From Haloarcula pelagica (GTDB taxonomy: Archaea; Halobacteriota; Halobacteria; Halobacteriales; Haloarculaceae): a stretch of 64,000 bases of DNA. Below, piece by piece: positions 46,987 to 54,831 of the stretch. Position 1 is the first letter of the stretch, and each line of letters starts with the position of its first letter. Under the pieces are notes generated by a model that had not been told where the DNA came from, made no database searches, and worked only from the letters and a program-made list of their open reading frames with translations. The stretch lies in NCBI RefSeq assembly GCF_030127105.1, contig NZ_CP126161.1, positions 2,232,001 through 2,296,000 of the forward strand, in the 5' to 3' direction. The translations under genes were made by a program, and so were the position numbers.

Positions 46987-47052
46987 TCGGTTCGGGTTTC
47001 TAGTCACGAGACAGCATCGAGATTAGTACGATTTTTTCATGCAGTGTGGCGA

Positions 47053-47069
47053 AACCCCGGCGAATCCAT
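47053..47069 (+). repeat. att-like core, copy C (degenerate)
   Basis: aaccccggcgaatccat matches the tRNA-Ala 3' end at 15 of 17 positions. The 42 bases before it match those before copy B at about 31 positions (acagc-tcgagatta-tacg pattern). It could be the oldest integration scar or the displaced original tRNA end. Confidence 0.6.
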
Positions 47070-47245
47070 CACGGTTCTCTGCCGGTGCCCGTTCGAGTCG
47101 CTTGCTCGTCTCACATGACCGTTCGAGCGCTGCGACTGTCCCGCAGCAGCCGACGGGCCACTCTCTGACAGCGATGGCGGCTACTCGGCCGAGGCGATAC
47201 CAGCGACTCACAGAACTGATCGTCGAATCCGTTCGACAAGCGCCG

Positions 47246-47383
47246 TTACTGGGGATCGGCTTCGGGGTTGTGTTTGCGGCGGTACGATCCCACCATCTTC
47301 CAGAGGGTGTCGTTGAAGTCGTCGCCGTTCGCTTCGTCCTCGATCTGGCGGTACAGGCTCTCCGGGACTTCGATGCGAGGCAT
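47246..47383 (-). CDS. Small antitoxin-like protein (DUF7557-like)
   Basis: A 45-residue protein, MPRIEVPESLYRQIEDEANG then DDFNDTLWKMVGSYRRKHNP. The start (MPRIxVPExLYxxIE) and the TLWKMVGSYRR helix resemble VapB-like antitoxins and a small haloarchaeal family annotated DUF7557. No toxin gene is adjacent on this strand. It lies just beyond att-like copy C, so it may be the remnant of a third TA cassette. The length is below the usual gene-finding threshold. Confidence 0.55.
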   Translation of the reverse strand: MPRIEVPESLYRQIEDEANGDDFNDTLWKMVGSYRRKHNPEADPQ

Positions 47384-47459
47384 CGAGTGAGTGTACTCCG
47401 GGAGGCATAATAAAATCCGTCTGACACGGAATCGAGTAAACCCTTCCACCGTCGGGCGG

Positions 47460-47651
47460 TTAGGTGTCGAATCCGTAGAGCCACTTCGCCCCGAAGAAGA
47501 CGAACCACGCCATCCAGACACAGAAGATCGTCAGCCACGCGGCGTACTGGACGGTCGGGCTGGGGGCGAGGACGTACGCCACCACCAGCAGACAACCGAC
47601 GCTCGCGGCCGCGGCGGCGTCGTAGCGATCCAGCGGCGGTGGCGAGCCCAT
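47460..47651 (-). CDS. Small two-helix membrane protein
   Basis: A 63-residue protein with two hydrophobic helices (AAAASVGCLLVVAYVLAP and AAWLTIFCVWMAWFVFFGA) and a basic-aromatic end KWLYGFDT. It sits six bases after the stop of the aldo/keto reductase gene on the same strand. I recognise no named family. Composition supports a real gene. Confidence 0.55.
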   Translation of the reverse strand: MGSPPPLDRYDAAAAASVGCLLVVAYVLAPSPTVQYAAWLTIFCVWMAWFVFFGAKWLYGFDT

Positions 47652-47657
47652 CGATCC

Positions 47658-48497
47658 CTACTGTGAGATCCCGTAGGTGTCGTCGGTCCAGTCCCGGGCG
47701 GGGTGGTCGTAGACGGGCTCCTCGCGGTCGATGTCGTCGATACGTTCGTGGTCGGCATCGTCCAGTTCCCAGCCGAACAGCTCGCGGTTGGCCCGGACGT
47801 GGTCGGGTGAGCTGGACTTGGGCAGGACCACCACGTCGTTCTCGACGGCCCACCTGAGGACGATCTGGGCCGGCGCGCGGTCGTACTCCTCGGCGAGGTC
47901 CTGGATCACCGGGTCGTCGAAGACCGCGGTGCGGGCCAGCGGGGCAGCGGCCTCGACGACGGTCCCGGACTCGCGGCAGTACTCGACGACATCCGGTTGG
48001 GTGTTCCAGGGGTGGTACTCGATCTGGTTGACGGCGATGGGAACGGGCGAGACGTGGTGGGCCGCCGAGAGCTGGTAGGCGCTGAAGTTCGAGACGCCGA
48101 CGTTCCGGACCAGCCCTTCCTCGTGGAGGCGAGCCATCGCCCGCAGCGTCTCCCGCAGCGAGATGGCCGGGTTGGGCCAGTGGATCAGGTAGAGATCGAG
48201 GTAGTCCGTTCCGAGTCGGTCCAGCGAGGCCTCACAGGACTCGATCACGGACTCGTAGTCGAGGTGTTTGGCCAGGACCTTCGAGGTGAGAAAGAGCTCT
48301 TCGCGGTCGTAGTCGGCCAGCGCCTCGCCGATGGCGGCCTCGTTGCGGTAGCCTTCGGCGGTGTCGACGTGGCCGTAGCCGGCGTCGAGGCCCGCACGCA
48401 CGGACCGTTCGGCGGTGTCGCCCTGGAGTTGCCAGGTGCCGACGCCGACCATCGGGAGTTCGTCGCCGCTGGGAAGTGTCTTGGTGGGGGGTGTCAC
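47658..48497 (-). CDS. Aldo/keto reductase
   Basis: A 279-residue NADPH-dependent reductase with a TIM barrel. The catalytic tetrad is visible: Asp and Tyr in HVDTAEGYRNE, Lys in FLTSKVLAKH, and His in LYLIHWPNP. The coenzyme-binding end is VVLPKSSSPDHVRANRELFG. The family motif GVGTWQLQGD is near the start. I take the GTG at 48497 as start (VTPPTKTLPSGDELPMVG), since upstream frame sequence is basic noise. The physiological carbonyl substrate is unknown. Confidence 0.92.
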   Translation of the reverse strand: MTPPTKTLPSGDELPMVGVGTWQLQGDTAERSVRAGLDAGYGHVDTAEGYRNEAAIGEALADYDREELFLTSKVLAKHLDYESVIESCEASLDRLGTDYLDLYLIHWPNPAISLRETLRAMARLHEEGLVRNVGVSNFSAYQLSAAHHVSPVPIAVNQIEYHPWNTQPDVVEYCRESGTVVEAAAPLARTAVFDDPVIQDLAEEYDRAPAQIVLRWAVENDVVVLPKSSSPDHVRANRELFGWELDDADHERIDDIDREEPVYDHPARDWTDDTYGISQ

Positions 48498-48561
48498 AGG
48501 CGATATCTCGGCCGCGGCCGGCAAAACCGTTGGGCCGTCTGTCACTTCGGTGACCCGACGG

Positions 48562-49545
48562 TCACGTCGTCGGGGCCACGTCGACCGGTGCGCCCCGGTC
48601 GGCGCTGCGAGCCAGGGCGTCGATGGCACGCATGTTGCCCAGCGTCTCGGCGCGGTCGACGGGTGGGGCCGCCCCGCTCGTGGCGGCCTCGGCGAAGGCC
48701 TCGACCTGGAGGCGGTACTGGTCGACCGGCTCGAACGTCTCGGTCACCTCGCGGCCGTCGACGGCGTAGGTCAGCGAGACCGACTGATCCGGTTCGGGGC
48801 CGAAACAGTCCCGCGCTTCGAGCCAGCCGTCGGTGGTCTCGACCCGGTAGCGCTCGACGTGTGGGGAGTCGAACCCGCAGGCGACCTGGGCGACGCAGCC
48901 GTCGTCGTAAGCGAGCGTCCCGGCGAAAGTCGTGTCGACACCCGCATCGCGGCCGTCACTGGCCACGGCGAACGCCCGGTCCGGCTCGCCGAGGAACCCG
49001 CGGACGGCGCTGACGGCGTAACACCCCACGTCCATCAGACTCCCGCCGGCCAGTTCCGGGTCGAGGCGGATGTCGTCCGCCCGGTCCAGCCGGAACTTGA
49101 ACGACGCCTCGACCGCGCGAACGTCGCCCAGCTCCTCGCGGACGACCTCGCGGGCGCGGTGGGTTCTGGGGTGGAACTGGTACATGAACGCCTCCATCAG
49201 TGTCACGTCCCGGTCGGCGCAGTACTCGAAGAGGTCGACCGCTTCGGCGCTGTCGACGGTCAGGGGCTTCTCACAGAGGACGTGGTGGCCGTAGTCGGCG
49301 GCCCGCTGGCTCCACCGGGCGTGGAGGGCGTTGGGAAGTGGGTTGTACACCGCGTCGATGTCTGCCTCGGCCAGCAGCGTCTCGTAGTCGCCGTAGGCCT
49401 CGGGGATGCCCAGGTCGGCGGCGACGCGGCGTGCTCGCTCGCCATCGCGGGAGCCGATCGCCGCGACAGTGTGCTCGCTGGCCTGGATCGCCGGGATCAC
49501 GTCCTCGCGTCCGATCTTCGCCGTCGAAAGGATGCCAAATCGCAT
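48562..49545 (-). CDS. Gfo/Idh/MocA family oxidoreductase
   Basis: A 327-residue NAD(P)-dependent dehydrogenase. Rossmann domain: FGILSTAKIGREDVIPAI and VYNPLPNALHARW. The catalytic-type EKP is in HHVLCEKPLT. The C-terminal domain begins after FMYQFHPRTHRAREVV and has GGSLMDVGCYAVSAVRGFLG. By eye it is close to haloarchaeal sugar (for example xylose) dehydrogenases of this family, but the substrate cannot be fixed from sequence. It lies 64 bases upstream of the aldo/keto reductase on the same strand. Confidence 0.88.
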   Translation of the reverse strand: MRFGILSTAKIGREDVIPAIQASEHTVAAIGSRDGERARRVAADLGIPEAYGDYETLLAEADIDAVYNPLPNALHARWSQRAADYGHHVLCEKPLTVDSAEAVDLFEYCADRDVTLMEAFMYQFHPRTHRAREVVREELGDVRAVEASFKFRLDRADDIRLDPELAGGSLMDVGCYAVSAVRGFLGEPDRAFAVASDGRDAGVDTTFAGTLAYDDGCVAQVACGFDSPHVERYRVETTDGWLEARDCFGPEPDQSVSLTYAVDGREVTETFEPVDQYRLQVEAFAEAATSGAAPPVDRAETLGNMRAIDALARSADRGAPVDVAPTT

Positions 49546-49570
49546 ACCTGGGCGGACGCGACCCGCCCTC

Positions 49571-50878
49571 CTAAACCTCCGTGTCGGAGGCGCCCCGGTC
49601 GGCGTCGAGTCGGGCGACCCGCTCGGCGACCGACGCCATGTCCTCGGTCGTCCGGTCCCGGCGGTCGGGGACGAGTTCCGCCGCCACCTCGTGGGCGCGC
49701 TCGAAGTGGTCCCGTGCCTCGCGTAACGCGGCGCGGGCGCCCTCCTCGTCGCCGCTCTTGGCGAGCCAGTCGCTCAGGTCCAGTCGGTCCTGTGCCACTC
49801 GCCGCCGGGCGTCGACGACGGCGGTCGCGGTGTCGGTGACGGCGGTCCGCAACTGCTCGGGGTCGCCGTCGAACCGTCGGTCCCGGCCCCAGTCGAGCGC
49901 CAACGCCGTCCGGTACCGTTCGAGCGCGGTCTCCCAGTGCTCGATCGTGGCCTGCTCGTCGTCGGCCGCACGGGCGGCGTCGGCGGCCTCGCGTGCCCGC
50001 TCGATCGGTGCCCGGGCGAGTTGCTCACACTCCCCGTCGACGGTCGCGAGCCGCTCCTCTAGCGGGAGATCGGACACGCCCAGGGAACGCGCCCGCTGGT
50101 AGGCCTCGCGGGCCCGTTCGTACGCGTCGTATGCAGCGGCGTACTCGCCGTCGTCCCAGGCCGTGCGGGCGCTCTCGTGGGCTCTGGCGCCCCGGGTCGC
50201 GGCGAGTCGACCGCGGGTGTCGGCCGCGTCGTGCTCGATGTCGTCGGCGGCAGCGGTCCCGCGTGCCACCGCACCCGGCCCCAGTTCGCCGAGGTGGTCC
50301 CGTGCGTCGGCGAGGTGTGTCTCGGCAGCGTCGAGGGCCTCCACAGCGGTGTCCAGTCGCCCGTCCTCGACGGCGTTGCGGGCCTCGCACACCCGGTCGT
50401 CGGCCCGGTCGAACAGCGTCTCGGCCCGGGTCCAGCACTGGACGGCCTCGTCGACGTACCCCGCGACCGGGTCGAGGTCGCCACGGCAGGCGAACTGCCA
50501 GCGCTGTTTTCCCTCGGCGACGAGTTCCAGCGTCGAGGCGAGGAAGTTCGCGGTCGTCTCGACGGTCAGCACGTCGCTGTAGGGCAACGAGAAGACGCGG
50601 TCGCCGTCACTGCCGTCCCCACCGACGACGAACAGGAGTCGGGTGTCCGTGGCGACGGCGAAGGCCCGATAGCTCCCACTGGGGGTGTAGGTGTCGGGAC
50701 CGCCGTGGATACAGGTCACGCCCCGCTTCTTGTTCCAGGCGACGTATCGCGCCCGTTCGGTCTCGCGGAGGTGTGTCGACAGCGGCGAACACAACAGGGA
50801 CCGCCCGAGAACACCGTCGCTCTCCGTTCGGTCGAGAACCGCCCCGTCGGTCGCCGTGCGATCGATCACCCGGTCCAT
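49571..50878 (-). CDS. PH-like domain plus helical-repeat protein
   Basis: A 435-residue soluble acidic protein. The N-terminal ~140 residues look like a bacterial-type PH/YokE-like fold (VTCIHGGPDTYTPSGSYRAF, ATDTRLLFVVGGDG, FSLPYSDVLTVETT). The rest is almost wholly alpha-helical, with repeated Ala-rich helices (AVEALDAAETHLADARDHL, EYAAAYDAYERAREAYQRA) reminiscent of TPR-like repeats. This arrangement suggests a membrane-proximal scaffold, but I do not recognise the family. The start is the ATG at 50878. The zinc-ribbon membrane protein gene lies 71 bases upstream in the same direction. Confidence 0.72.
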   Translation of the reverse strand: MDRVIDRTATDGAVLDRTESDGVLGRSLLCSPLSTHLRETERARYVAWNKKRGVTCIHGGPDTYTPSGSYRAFAVATDTRLLFVVGGDGSDGDRVFSLPYSDVLTVETTANFLASTLELVAEGKQRWQFACRGDLDPVAGYVDEAVQCWTRAETLFDRADDRVCEARNAVEDGRLDTAVEALDAAETHLADARDHLGELGPGAVARGTAAADDIEHDAADTRGRLAATRGARAHESARTAWDDGEYAAAYDAYERAREAYQRARSLGVSDLPLEERLATVDGECEQLARAPIERAREAADAARAADDEQATIEHWETALERYRTALALDWGRDRRFDGDPEQLRTAVTDTATAVVDARRRVAQDRLDLSDWLAKSGDEEGARAALREARDHFERAHEVAAELVPDRRDRTTEDMASVAERVARLDADRGASDTEV

Positions 50879-50949
50879 CCGGCCACCCTGGCGATACGTG
50901 CCACTCGTGTTGTTTTGTTGCCATCCCGAGATAAGCGCTTCGTCGCCGG

Positions 50950-51231
50950 TCAGTGTGGATGGCTCCCACCGGTCGGTTGGCGCCGCGGCGGCCGTTTCGA
51001 GAGGTCGGCGACACAGGTCCGACAGAACCGGTAACTGGGGTCGTTCGTCGTGCCACACTGGGGGCAGTTGACCCGCTCGTCGCTGGCCTCCAGGGGCCGG
51101 TCGGGTTCGGCCTCGGACTGGGTCGCGGCCGTGGCGACTTCGTCGCGACTGCGGTAGGCGTACAGCATCGTCAGTACGTGGATGCCCACCAGCAGTGCGA
51201 TGGCGCCGTACAGCCACTCGGTCCCCATCAT
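50950..51231 (-). CDS. Membrane-anchored zinc-ribbon protein
   Basis: A 93-residue protein. One N-terminal helix (LYGAIALLVGIHVLTMLYAY) is followed by an acidic linker and a C-terminal zinc ribbon with two Cys pairs (VNCPQCGTTNDPSYRFCRTC). Small haloarchaeal proteins with this layout are usually annotated DUF7577-like. Its likely operon partner is the downstream PH-like/helical protein. Confidence 0.7.
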   Translation of the reverse strand: MMGTEWLYGAIALLVGIHVLTMLYAYRSRDEVATAATQSEAEPDRPLEASDERVNCPQCGTTNDPSYRFCRTCVADLSKRPPRRQPTGGSHPH

Positions 51232-51452
51232 GTTCGATACTACGACGAGCCGACACTTGAGGGTTGTGGGTAGTTACCACACCGGTCGGCAGGTCGACTT
51301 CGAGGAAGCGATCCGGAACCCGACCACCGCTGACGCGGTGCTCGTAGGCCTATCGCCTGCACGATGGCGACCACTGCAACTGGCCGTGGGCGGTCCGACA
51401 TCTCAGTCATCGAAACAAAGTCTTACCATGGTAGTCCGTCTACGTCCGGATA

Positions 51453-52847
51453 ATGGACTCCGACGAGGGGCCGGCGCCCCCGGTGCTTCTCGACCAGGTA
51501 CTCGACAAGGTCGTCCTCGTCGACGCCGACGGCGACTACCTGTACGCGAACGCCGCGGTCGGGCGCATCCTCGGATTCGAGCCCGAGACACTGGTCGGGG
51601 ACAACGCCTTCGACTACATCCACCCCGCCGACCGGGACGCGACACGGGCCACCTTCGAGACGGTCATCGCTACCCAGGAGGCGACCGCGGAGACGGTTTC
51701 GTACCGGCACCGGGACAGTACCGGAGGGTGGGTCTGGCTTGAGAGCCAGTTCTCGAACCGGACGGACGAGAAACTCGACGGGTACGTCGTCAGTTCCCGG
51801 GAGATCACACGTCGGCGGGAGGCCGAACGCGAACGCGCGGCCGTCGAGGAGCAACTGCTCGACCTCTCGCAGGCGGCCGACGACGTGCTCTGGCTGTTCG
51901 AGGGCGACTGGAGCGAACTCCTGTTTGTCAACTCCGCCTACGAGACGGTCTACGGACAGTCCCCGGACACCGTCCGGGCGGACCCGATGGCGTTTCTCGA
52001 CGCGGTCCATCCCGACGATGTCGACCTGGTCGTCGACGCGCTGGACCGACTCGCCGCCGGCGAGTCCGTCGACATCGAGTACCGCGTCAACCCGCGTCGG
52101 GACTACGGCGTCTGGGTCTGGGTCCGAGGAACCCCGATCGTCAGGGACGGGACGGTCGACCGTATCGCCGGGTTCACCCGCGACATCTCGGACCGCCGGC
52201 GACGGGAGCGCCATCTCGTCGTGATGGGCAACATCCTCCGGCACAACCTGCGCAACGACATGACGACGATCGTCGGGAACGCCGACCTGATCGCCGACCG
52301 GGGCGGCGACGAGGTGGCGCCGTTCGTCGAGACGATCGTCCGCGTCGGCGAGGCGCTGCTGGACGACGCCGAGACCCAGCGGCGGATCATCGACCTGCTC
52401 ACCGACCACGGGGGGCCGGACACCCGTGATATCGCCGCCACCGTCGAGGACGCGGTCGAGACGCTCCGGGAGACCTATCCCGACGCCGTCGTCGAGACCG
52501 ACATCCCGGAGACGGCCGACGCCCGGGCGCTGCCGGAGATCGGTGCCGCCGTGGCGGAACTGCTCGACAACGCCGTGATCCACGCCGAAGTCGAGGCGCC
52601 GACCGTGGCGGTATCGGTCCGGACCGACGAGGAGTGGGTGGTGATCGAGGTGTGTGACGACTGTCCGTCGATCCCCGCCGAGGAGTTCGGCGTGCTCACG
52701 GGCGACCTGCCGATGGACGAAGTCACGCACACCACCGGGCTCGGGCTCTGGCTGGTCTTCTGGTGTGTCGATCTCTCGGGCGGACGGATCGCGTTCGACG
52801 AGGCCACCGACGGGAACCGCATCACGGTGTCGCTGCCGGCCGAGTGA
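51453..52847 (+). CDS. PAS-domain sensor histidine kinase
   Basis: A 464-residue cytoplasmic kinase without transmembrane helices. Two PAS domains lie at about residues 9-130 (KVVLVDADGDYLYANAAVGR, with PAC-like WVWLESQFSNRTDEKLDG) and 132-255 (AADDVLWLFEGDWSELLFVN, VWVWVRGTPIVRDGTVDRI). The H-box RHNLRND has its His near residue 264. The HATPase domain has N-box ELLDNAVIHA and a short G1-like CDDCPSIP. PAS ligands cannot be inferred. No receiver-domain gene is adjacent. Confidence 0.9.
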   Translation: MDSDEGPAPPVLLDQVLDKVVLVDADGDYLYANAAVGRILGFEPETLVGDNAFDYIHPADRDATRATFETVIATQEATAETVSYRHRDSTGGWVWLESQFSNRTDEKLDGYVVSSREITRRREAERERAAVEEQLLDLSQAADDVLWLFEGDWSELLFVNSAYETVYGQSPDTVRADPMAFLDAVHPDDVDLVVDALDRLAAGESVDIEYRVNPRRDYGVWVWVRGTPIVRDGTVDRIAGFTRDISDRRRRERHLVVMGNILRHNLRNDMTTIVGNADLIADRGGDEVAPFVETIVRVGEALLDDAETQRRIIDLLTDHGGPDTRDIAATVEDAVETLRETYPDAVVETDIPETADARALPEIGAAVAELLDNAVIHAEVEAPTVAVSVRTDEEWVVIEVCDDCPSIPAEEFGVLTGDLPMDEVTHTTGLGLWLVFWCVDLSGGRIAFDEATDGNRITVSLPAE

Positions 52848-52916
52848 CCCGACTTTCAAGTAGGGTGACGGGGCCAGAGCCCACAGGATGCGATCACCGA
52901 CAGTCCGGAGGCGCTG

Positions 52917-53345
52917 ATGGGTCGTCGCACGCTCGTCGTCCGACCGATATCCCACGGTCGCGTCGCCGTCCGCGTCGCACATTGGGGCGTCGGCGCCGAT
53001 CCGGTCGCACAGTCCCGGCCGCTTGCGACAGACCGGGCGGCCAGCGCTGTCTGGACCGACCTCGACGCCACGTACGACCGAGTGGTCGTCGTCGACGGGG
53101 GCGTCCGGAGCTACTGTGTCTGCTGGCTCGACCCGACGCTTGCGGACCCCGGCGACGTTGCGCTTGCGACGACGGCCGACCTCGATGCCCTGCGTGCGTG
53201 GTGGGTCGAGACCAAGAGCCGTGCCTGTCGGGACCGACGACGCTCCCCCAGTGTCGTCCGTTCCGGCCTGCTTCGTGCGCTGGACCGGCGGGCGCGGACC
53301 GCCCTCCCGCCCGACGACACGCCATTTTTATCGAGGGACCGCTAA
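52917..53345 (+). CDS. Hypothetical haloarchaeal protein (DUF6735-like)
   Basis: A 142-residue protein starting MGRRTLVVRPISHGRVAVRVAHWG. It has alternating beta strands and helices and a basic Arg-rich C-terminus. The start resembles small haloarchaeal proteins annotated DUF6735, though I am unsure. A Shine-Dalgarno-like ggagg lies about 7 bases before the ATG. It is followed after 9 bases by nucS, so the two may be co-transcribed, but nucS also appears to have its own promoter. Confidence 0.6.
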   Translation: MGRRTLVVRPISHGRVAVRVAHWGVGADPVAQSRPLATDRAASAVWTDLDATYDRVVVVDGGVRSYCVCWLDPTLADPGDVALATTADLDALRAWWVETKSRACRDRRRSPSVVRSGLLRALDRRARTALPPDDTPFLSRDR

Positions 53346-53354
53346 CCGACAGCC

Positions 53355-54083
53355 GTGACCGCCGAGAGTGCCGTCGAGACGCTGAGCTATCCGGCGCCCG
53401 ACACCGCCCGTGACCTCGTCCAGCGGGGGATCGACCGGGGCGCGATGGTGACCCTGTTCGGGCGGTGCGCCGTCGAGTACGAGGGGCGAGCAGCGAGTTC
53501 GCTCGCCCCCGGGGATCGACATATCACGCTCAAGCCCGACGGCGCTGCGCTGGTCCACACCGACGAGGGCCAACAGCCCGTGAACTGGCAACCGCCGGGG
53601 TGTGACCACGCGGTCGCCGTCACCGACGCGGGACTGGTCGTCCGGTCGACCCGGGAGACACCCGCCGAGGAACTGGAGATCACGTTCGAGCGGGTGGCTC
53701 ACGCCGCCGCCTTCGACGTGAGCGACCCCGAGGACCTGGCGCTGACCGGGACCGAGGCGGACCTCAAAGAACGCATCCTCGACGCGCCGGCCCTCGTCGA
53801 GGACGGCCTCACGCCGCTCGCGACCGAGCGCGAGACGCCCGCCGGCGCGGTCGACATCTACGCCGAAGACGCTGCCGGCCGCACCGTCGTCCTCGAACTG
53901 AAACGGCGCCGGGTCGGCCCCGACGCGGTCGGCCAACTCGACCGCTACGTCGACGCGCTCGCGCGGGAGCTCCACACGGAGACCGAAGTCCGCGGAATCC
54001 TGGTCGCGCCGTCGCTGACCGACCGCGCGCGACAACTGCTGGCAGAGAAGGGCCTGGAGTTCGTCGCGCTCGAACCGCCCTAG
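53355..54083 (+). CDS. nucS: Endonuclease NucS (EndoMS)
   Basis: A 242-residue nuclease. The N-terminal half is the beta-sandwich dimer/DNA-binding domain (MVTLFGRCAVEYEGRAASSL, GDRHITLKPDGAALVH, VNWQPPG). The C-terminal half is a RecB-like nuclease with catalytic residues in GAVDIYAEDAAGRTVVLELK (Asp, then ExK) and VGPDAVGQLDRYVDAL (Gln/Tyr). NucS cuts mismatched or branched DNA and mediates non-MutSL mismatch repair in some archaea and actinobacteria. The start is the GTG at 53355, with a T-rich TATA-like element (53325-53330) about 27 bases upstream. Confidence 0.94.
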   Translation: MTAESAVETLSYPAPDTARDLVQRGIDRGAMVTLFGRCAVEYEGRAASSLAPGDRHITLKPDGAALVHTDEGQQPVNWQPPGCDHAVAVTDAGLVVRSTRETPAEELEITFERVAHAAAFDVSDPEDLALTGTEADLKERILDAPALVEDGLTPLATERETPAGAVDIYAEDAAGRTVVLELKRRRVGPDAVGQLDRYVDALARELHTETEVRGILVAPSLTDRARQLLAEKGLEFVALEPP

Positions 54084-54352
54084 CGCTCGTACACGGTGAC
54101 ACGCTCGTCGGTGACGACGATTCGGTACCCCCGGTAACTGAACGCGAGGTGTTCGACCGCGGATTCGCCGTCGAACAGCGACGCCAGGGCGTCGGTGTCG
54201 ACCGCGTCGTTCAGCGGCGGGAGCGCGTCGACTGGGACGCCGTCGACCGCGGCCACCGTCCGGACGACGTGGTGTGGCACCGGCTCGTGCCCGTCGCTGT
54301 GGGACTCGGTCAGCGGCCGTTTGTCCCGGACATGCCGTGGCTGGGAAACCAT
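54080..54352 (-). CDS. HalOD1 output-domain protein 1
   Basis: A 90-residue protein consisting essentially of one HalOD1 domain: VVRTVAAVDGVPVDALPPLN, then DTDALASLFDGES and AFSYRGYRIVVTDERVTVYE. HalOD1 is a haloarchaeal domain found alone or fused to sensory proteins, and its biochemical output is not known. The last four bases overlap the 3' end of nucS (convergent). A paralogue lies 105 bases upstream on the same strand. Confidence 0.85.
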   Translation of the reverse strand: MVSQPRHVRDKRPLTESHSDGHEPVPHHVVRTVAAVDGVPVDALPPLNDAVDTDALASLFDGESAVEHLAFSYRGYRIVVTDERVTVYER

Positions 54353-54457
54353 ACACTTCGTTGCCGTTTCGACGGTAAGTTATGTATGCCTAACAAGATA
54401 GGCAGAGTGACACTCTCGGCGGAGCGATACGGGCCGCTGTGAAGGAGAACGCTATGC

Positions 54458-54748
54458 CTACTCGTGTATCGTGACGGTGCCGTCGAAGTCGACGCACACA
54501 CGATAGCCGGCGTACTCGAACGTGATCCGGCCGTCGGTCGTCGAGGACGTGACGAACGCGGCGAGACCGTCCGTATCGACGGCCGCTCCGAGTGGGGGTA
54601 GTTTCGTCACCGGTCGGCCGTCCACGGCTGCGACCGCCTGAACGACCGTCTCGACGACGCCCCGGTTCTCGACCTGTGTCTCGGTCAACGGCGGAGGGTG
54701 TTCTGGCACGAGTTTCTGGCTCCGTCCCTGGATACGACTGCCACACAC
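54458..54748 (-). CDS. HalOD1 output-domain protein 2
   Basis: A 96-residue protein, paralogous to the neighbour at 54080-54352: VVQAVAAVDGRPVTKLPPLG, DTDGLAAFVTSS, ITFEYAGYRVCVDFDGTVTIHE. No in-frame ATG exists, so the GTG at 54748 is the likely start, though the first 15 residues are uncertain. The two genes form a small tandem array and may have arisen by duplication. Confidence 0.82.
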   Translation of the reverse strand: MCGSRIQGRSQKLVPEHPPPLTETQVENRGVVETVVQAVAAVDGRPVTKLPPLGAAVDTDGLAAFVTSSTTDGRITFEYAGYRVCVDFDGTVTIHE

Positions 54749-54831
54749 AAGGGGTGTGTGGCTAGCTGTTTAACCACCGCTTACCCGCGGTCGGACGAAC
54801 ATACTTGTCGCCTGGTGTGGTAGTAACGGGC

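Larger units (their letters stand above)
46227..47069 (+). mobile_element. Putative TA cassette 2 (RHH/RelE) between repeats B and C
   Basis: The 843-base segment after copy B ends with copy C. It carries only the ribbon-helix-helix antitoxin and RelE-like toxin genes with their promoter. Its ends match those of cassette 1, which suggests independent capture of different TA operons at the same tRNA site, or rearrangement inside a common larger element. No integrase is encoded. Confidence 0.5.

Noticed and set aside
45431-47410. Integron with an encoded integrase, or a full integrative plasmid
   Set aside because: No tyrosine recombinase, attC-like folded site or replication gene is visible; only the repeats and TA genes are supported.
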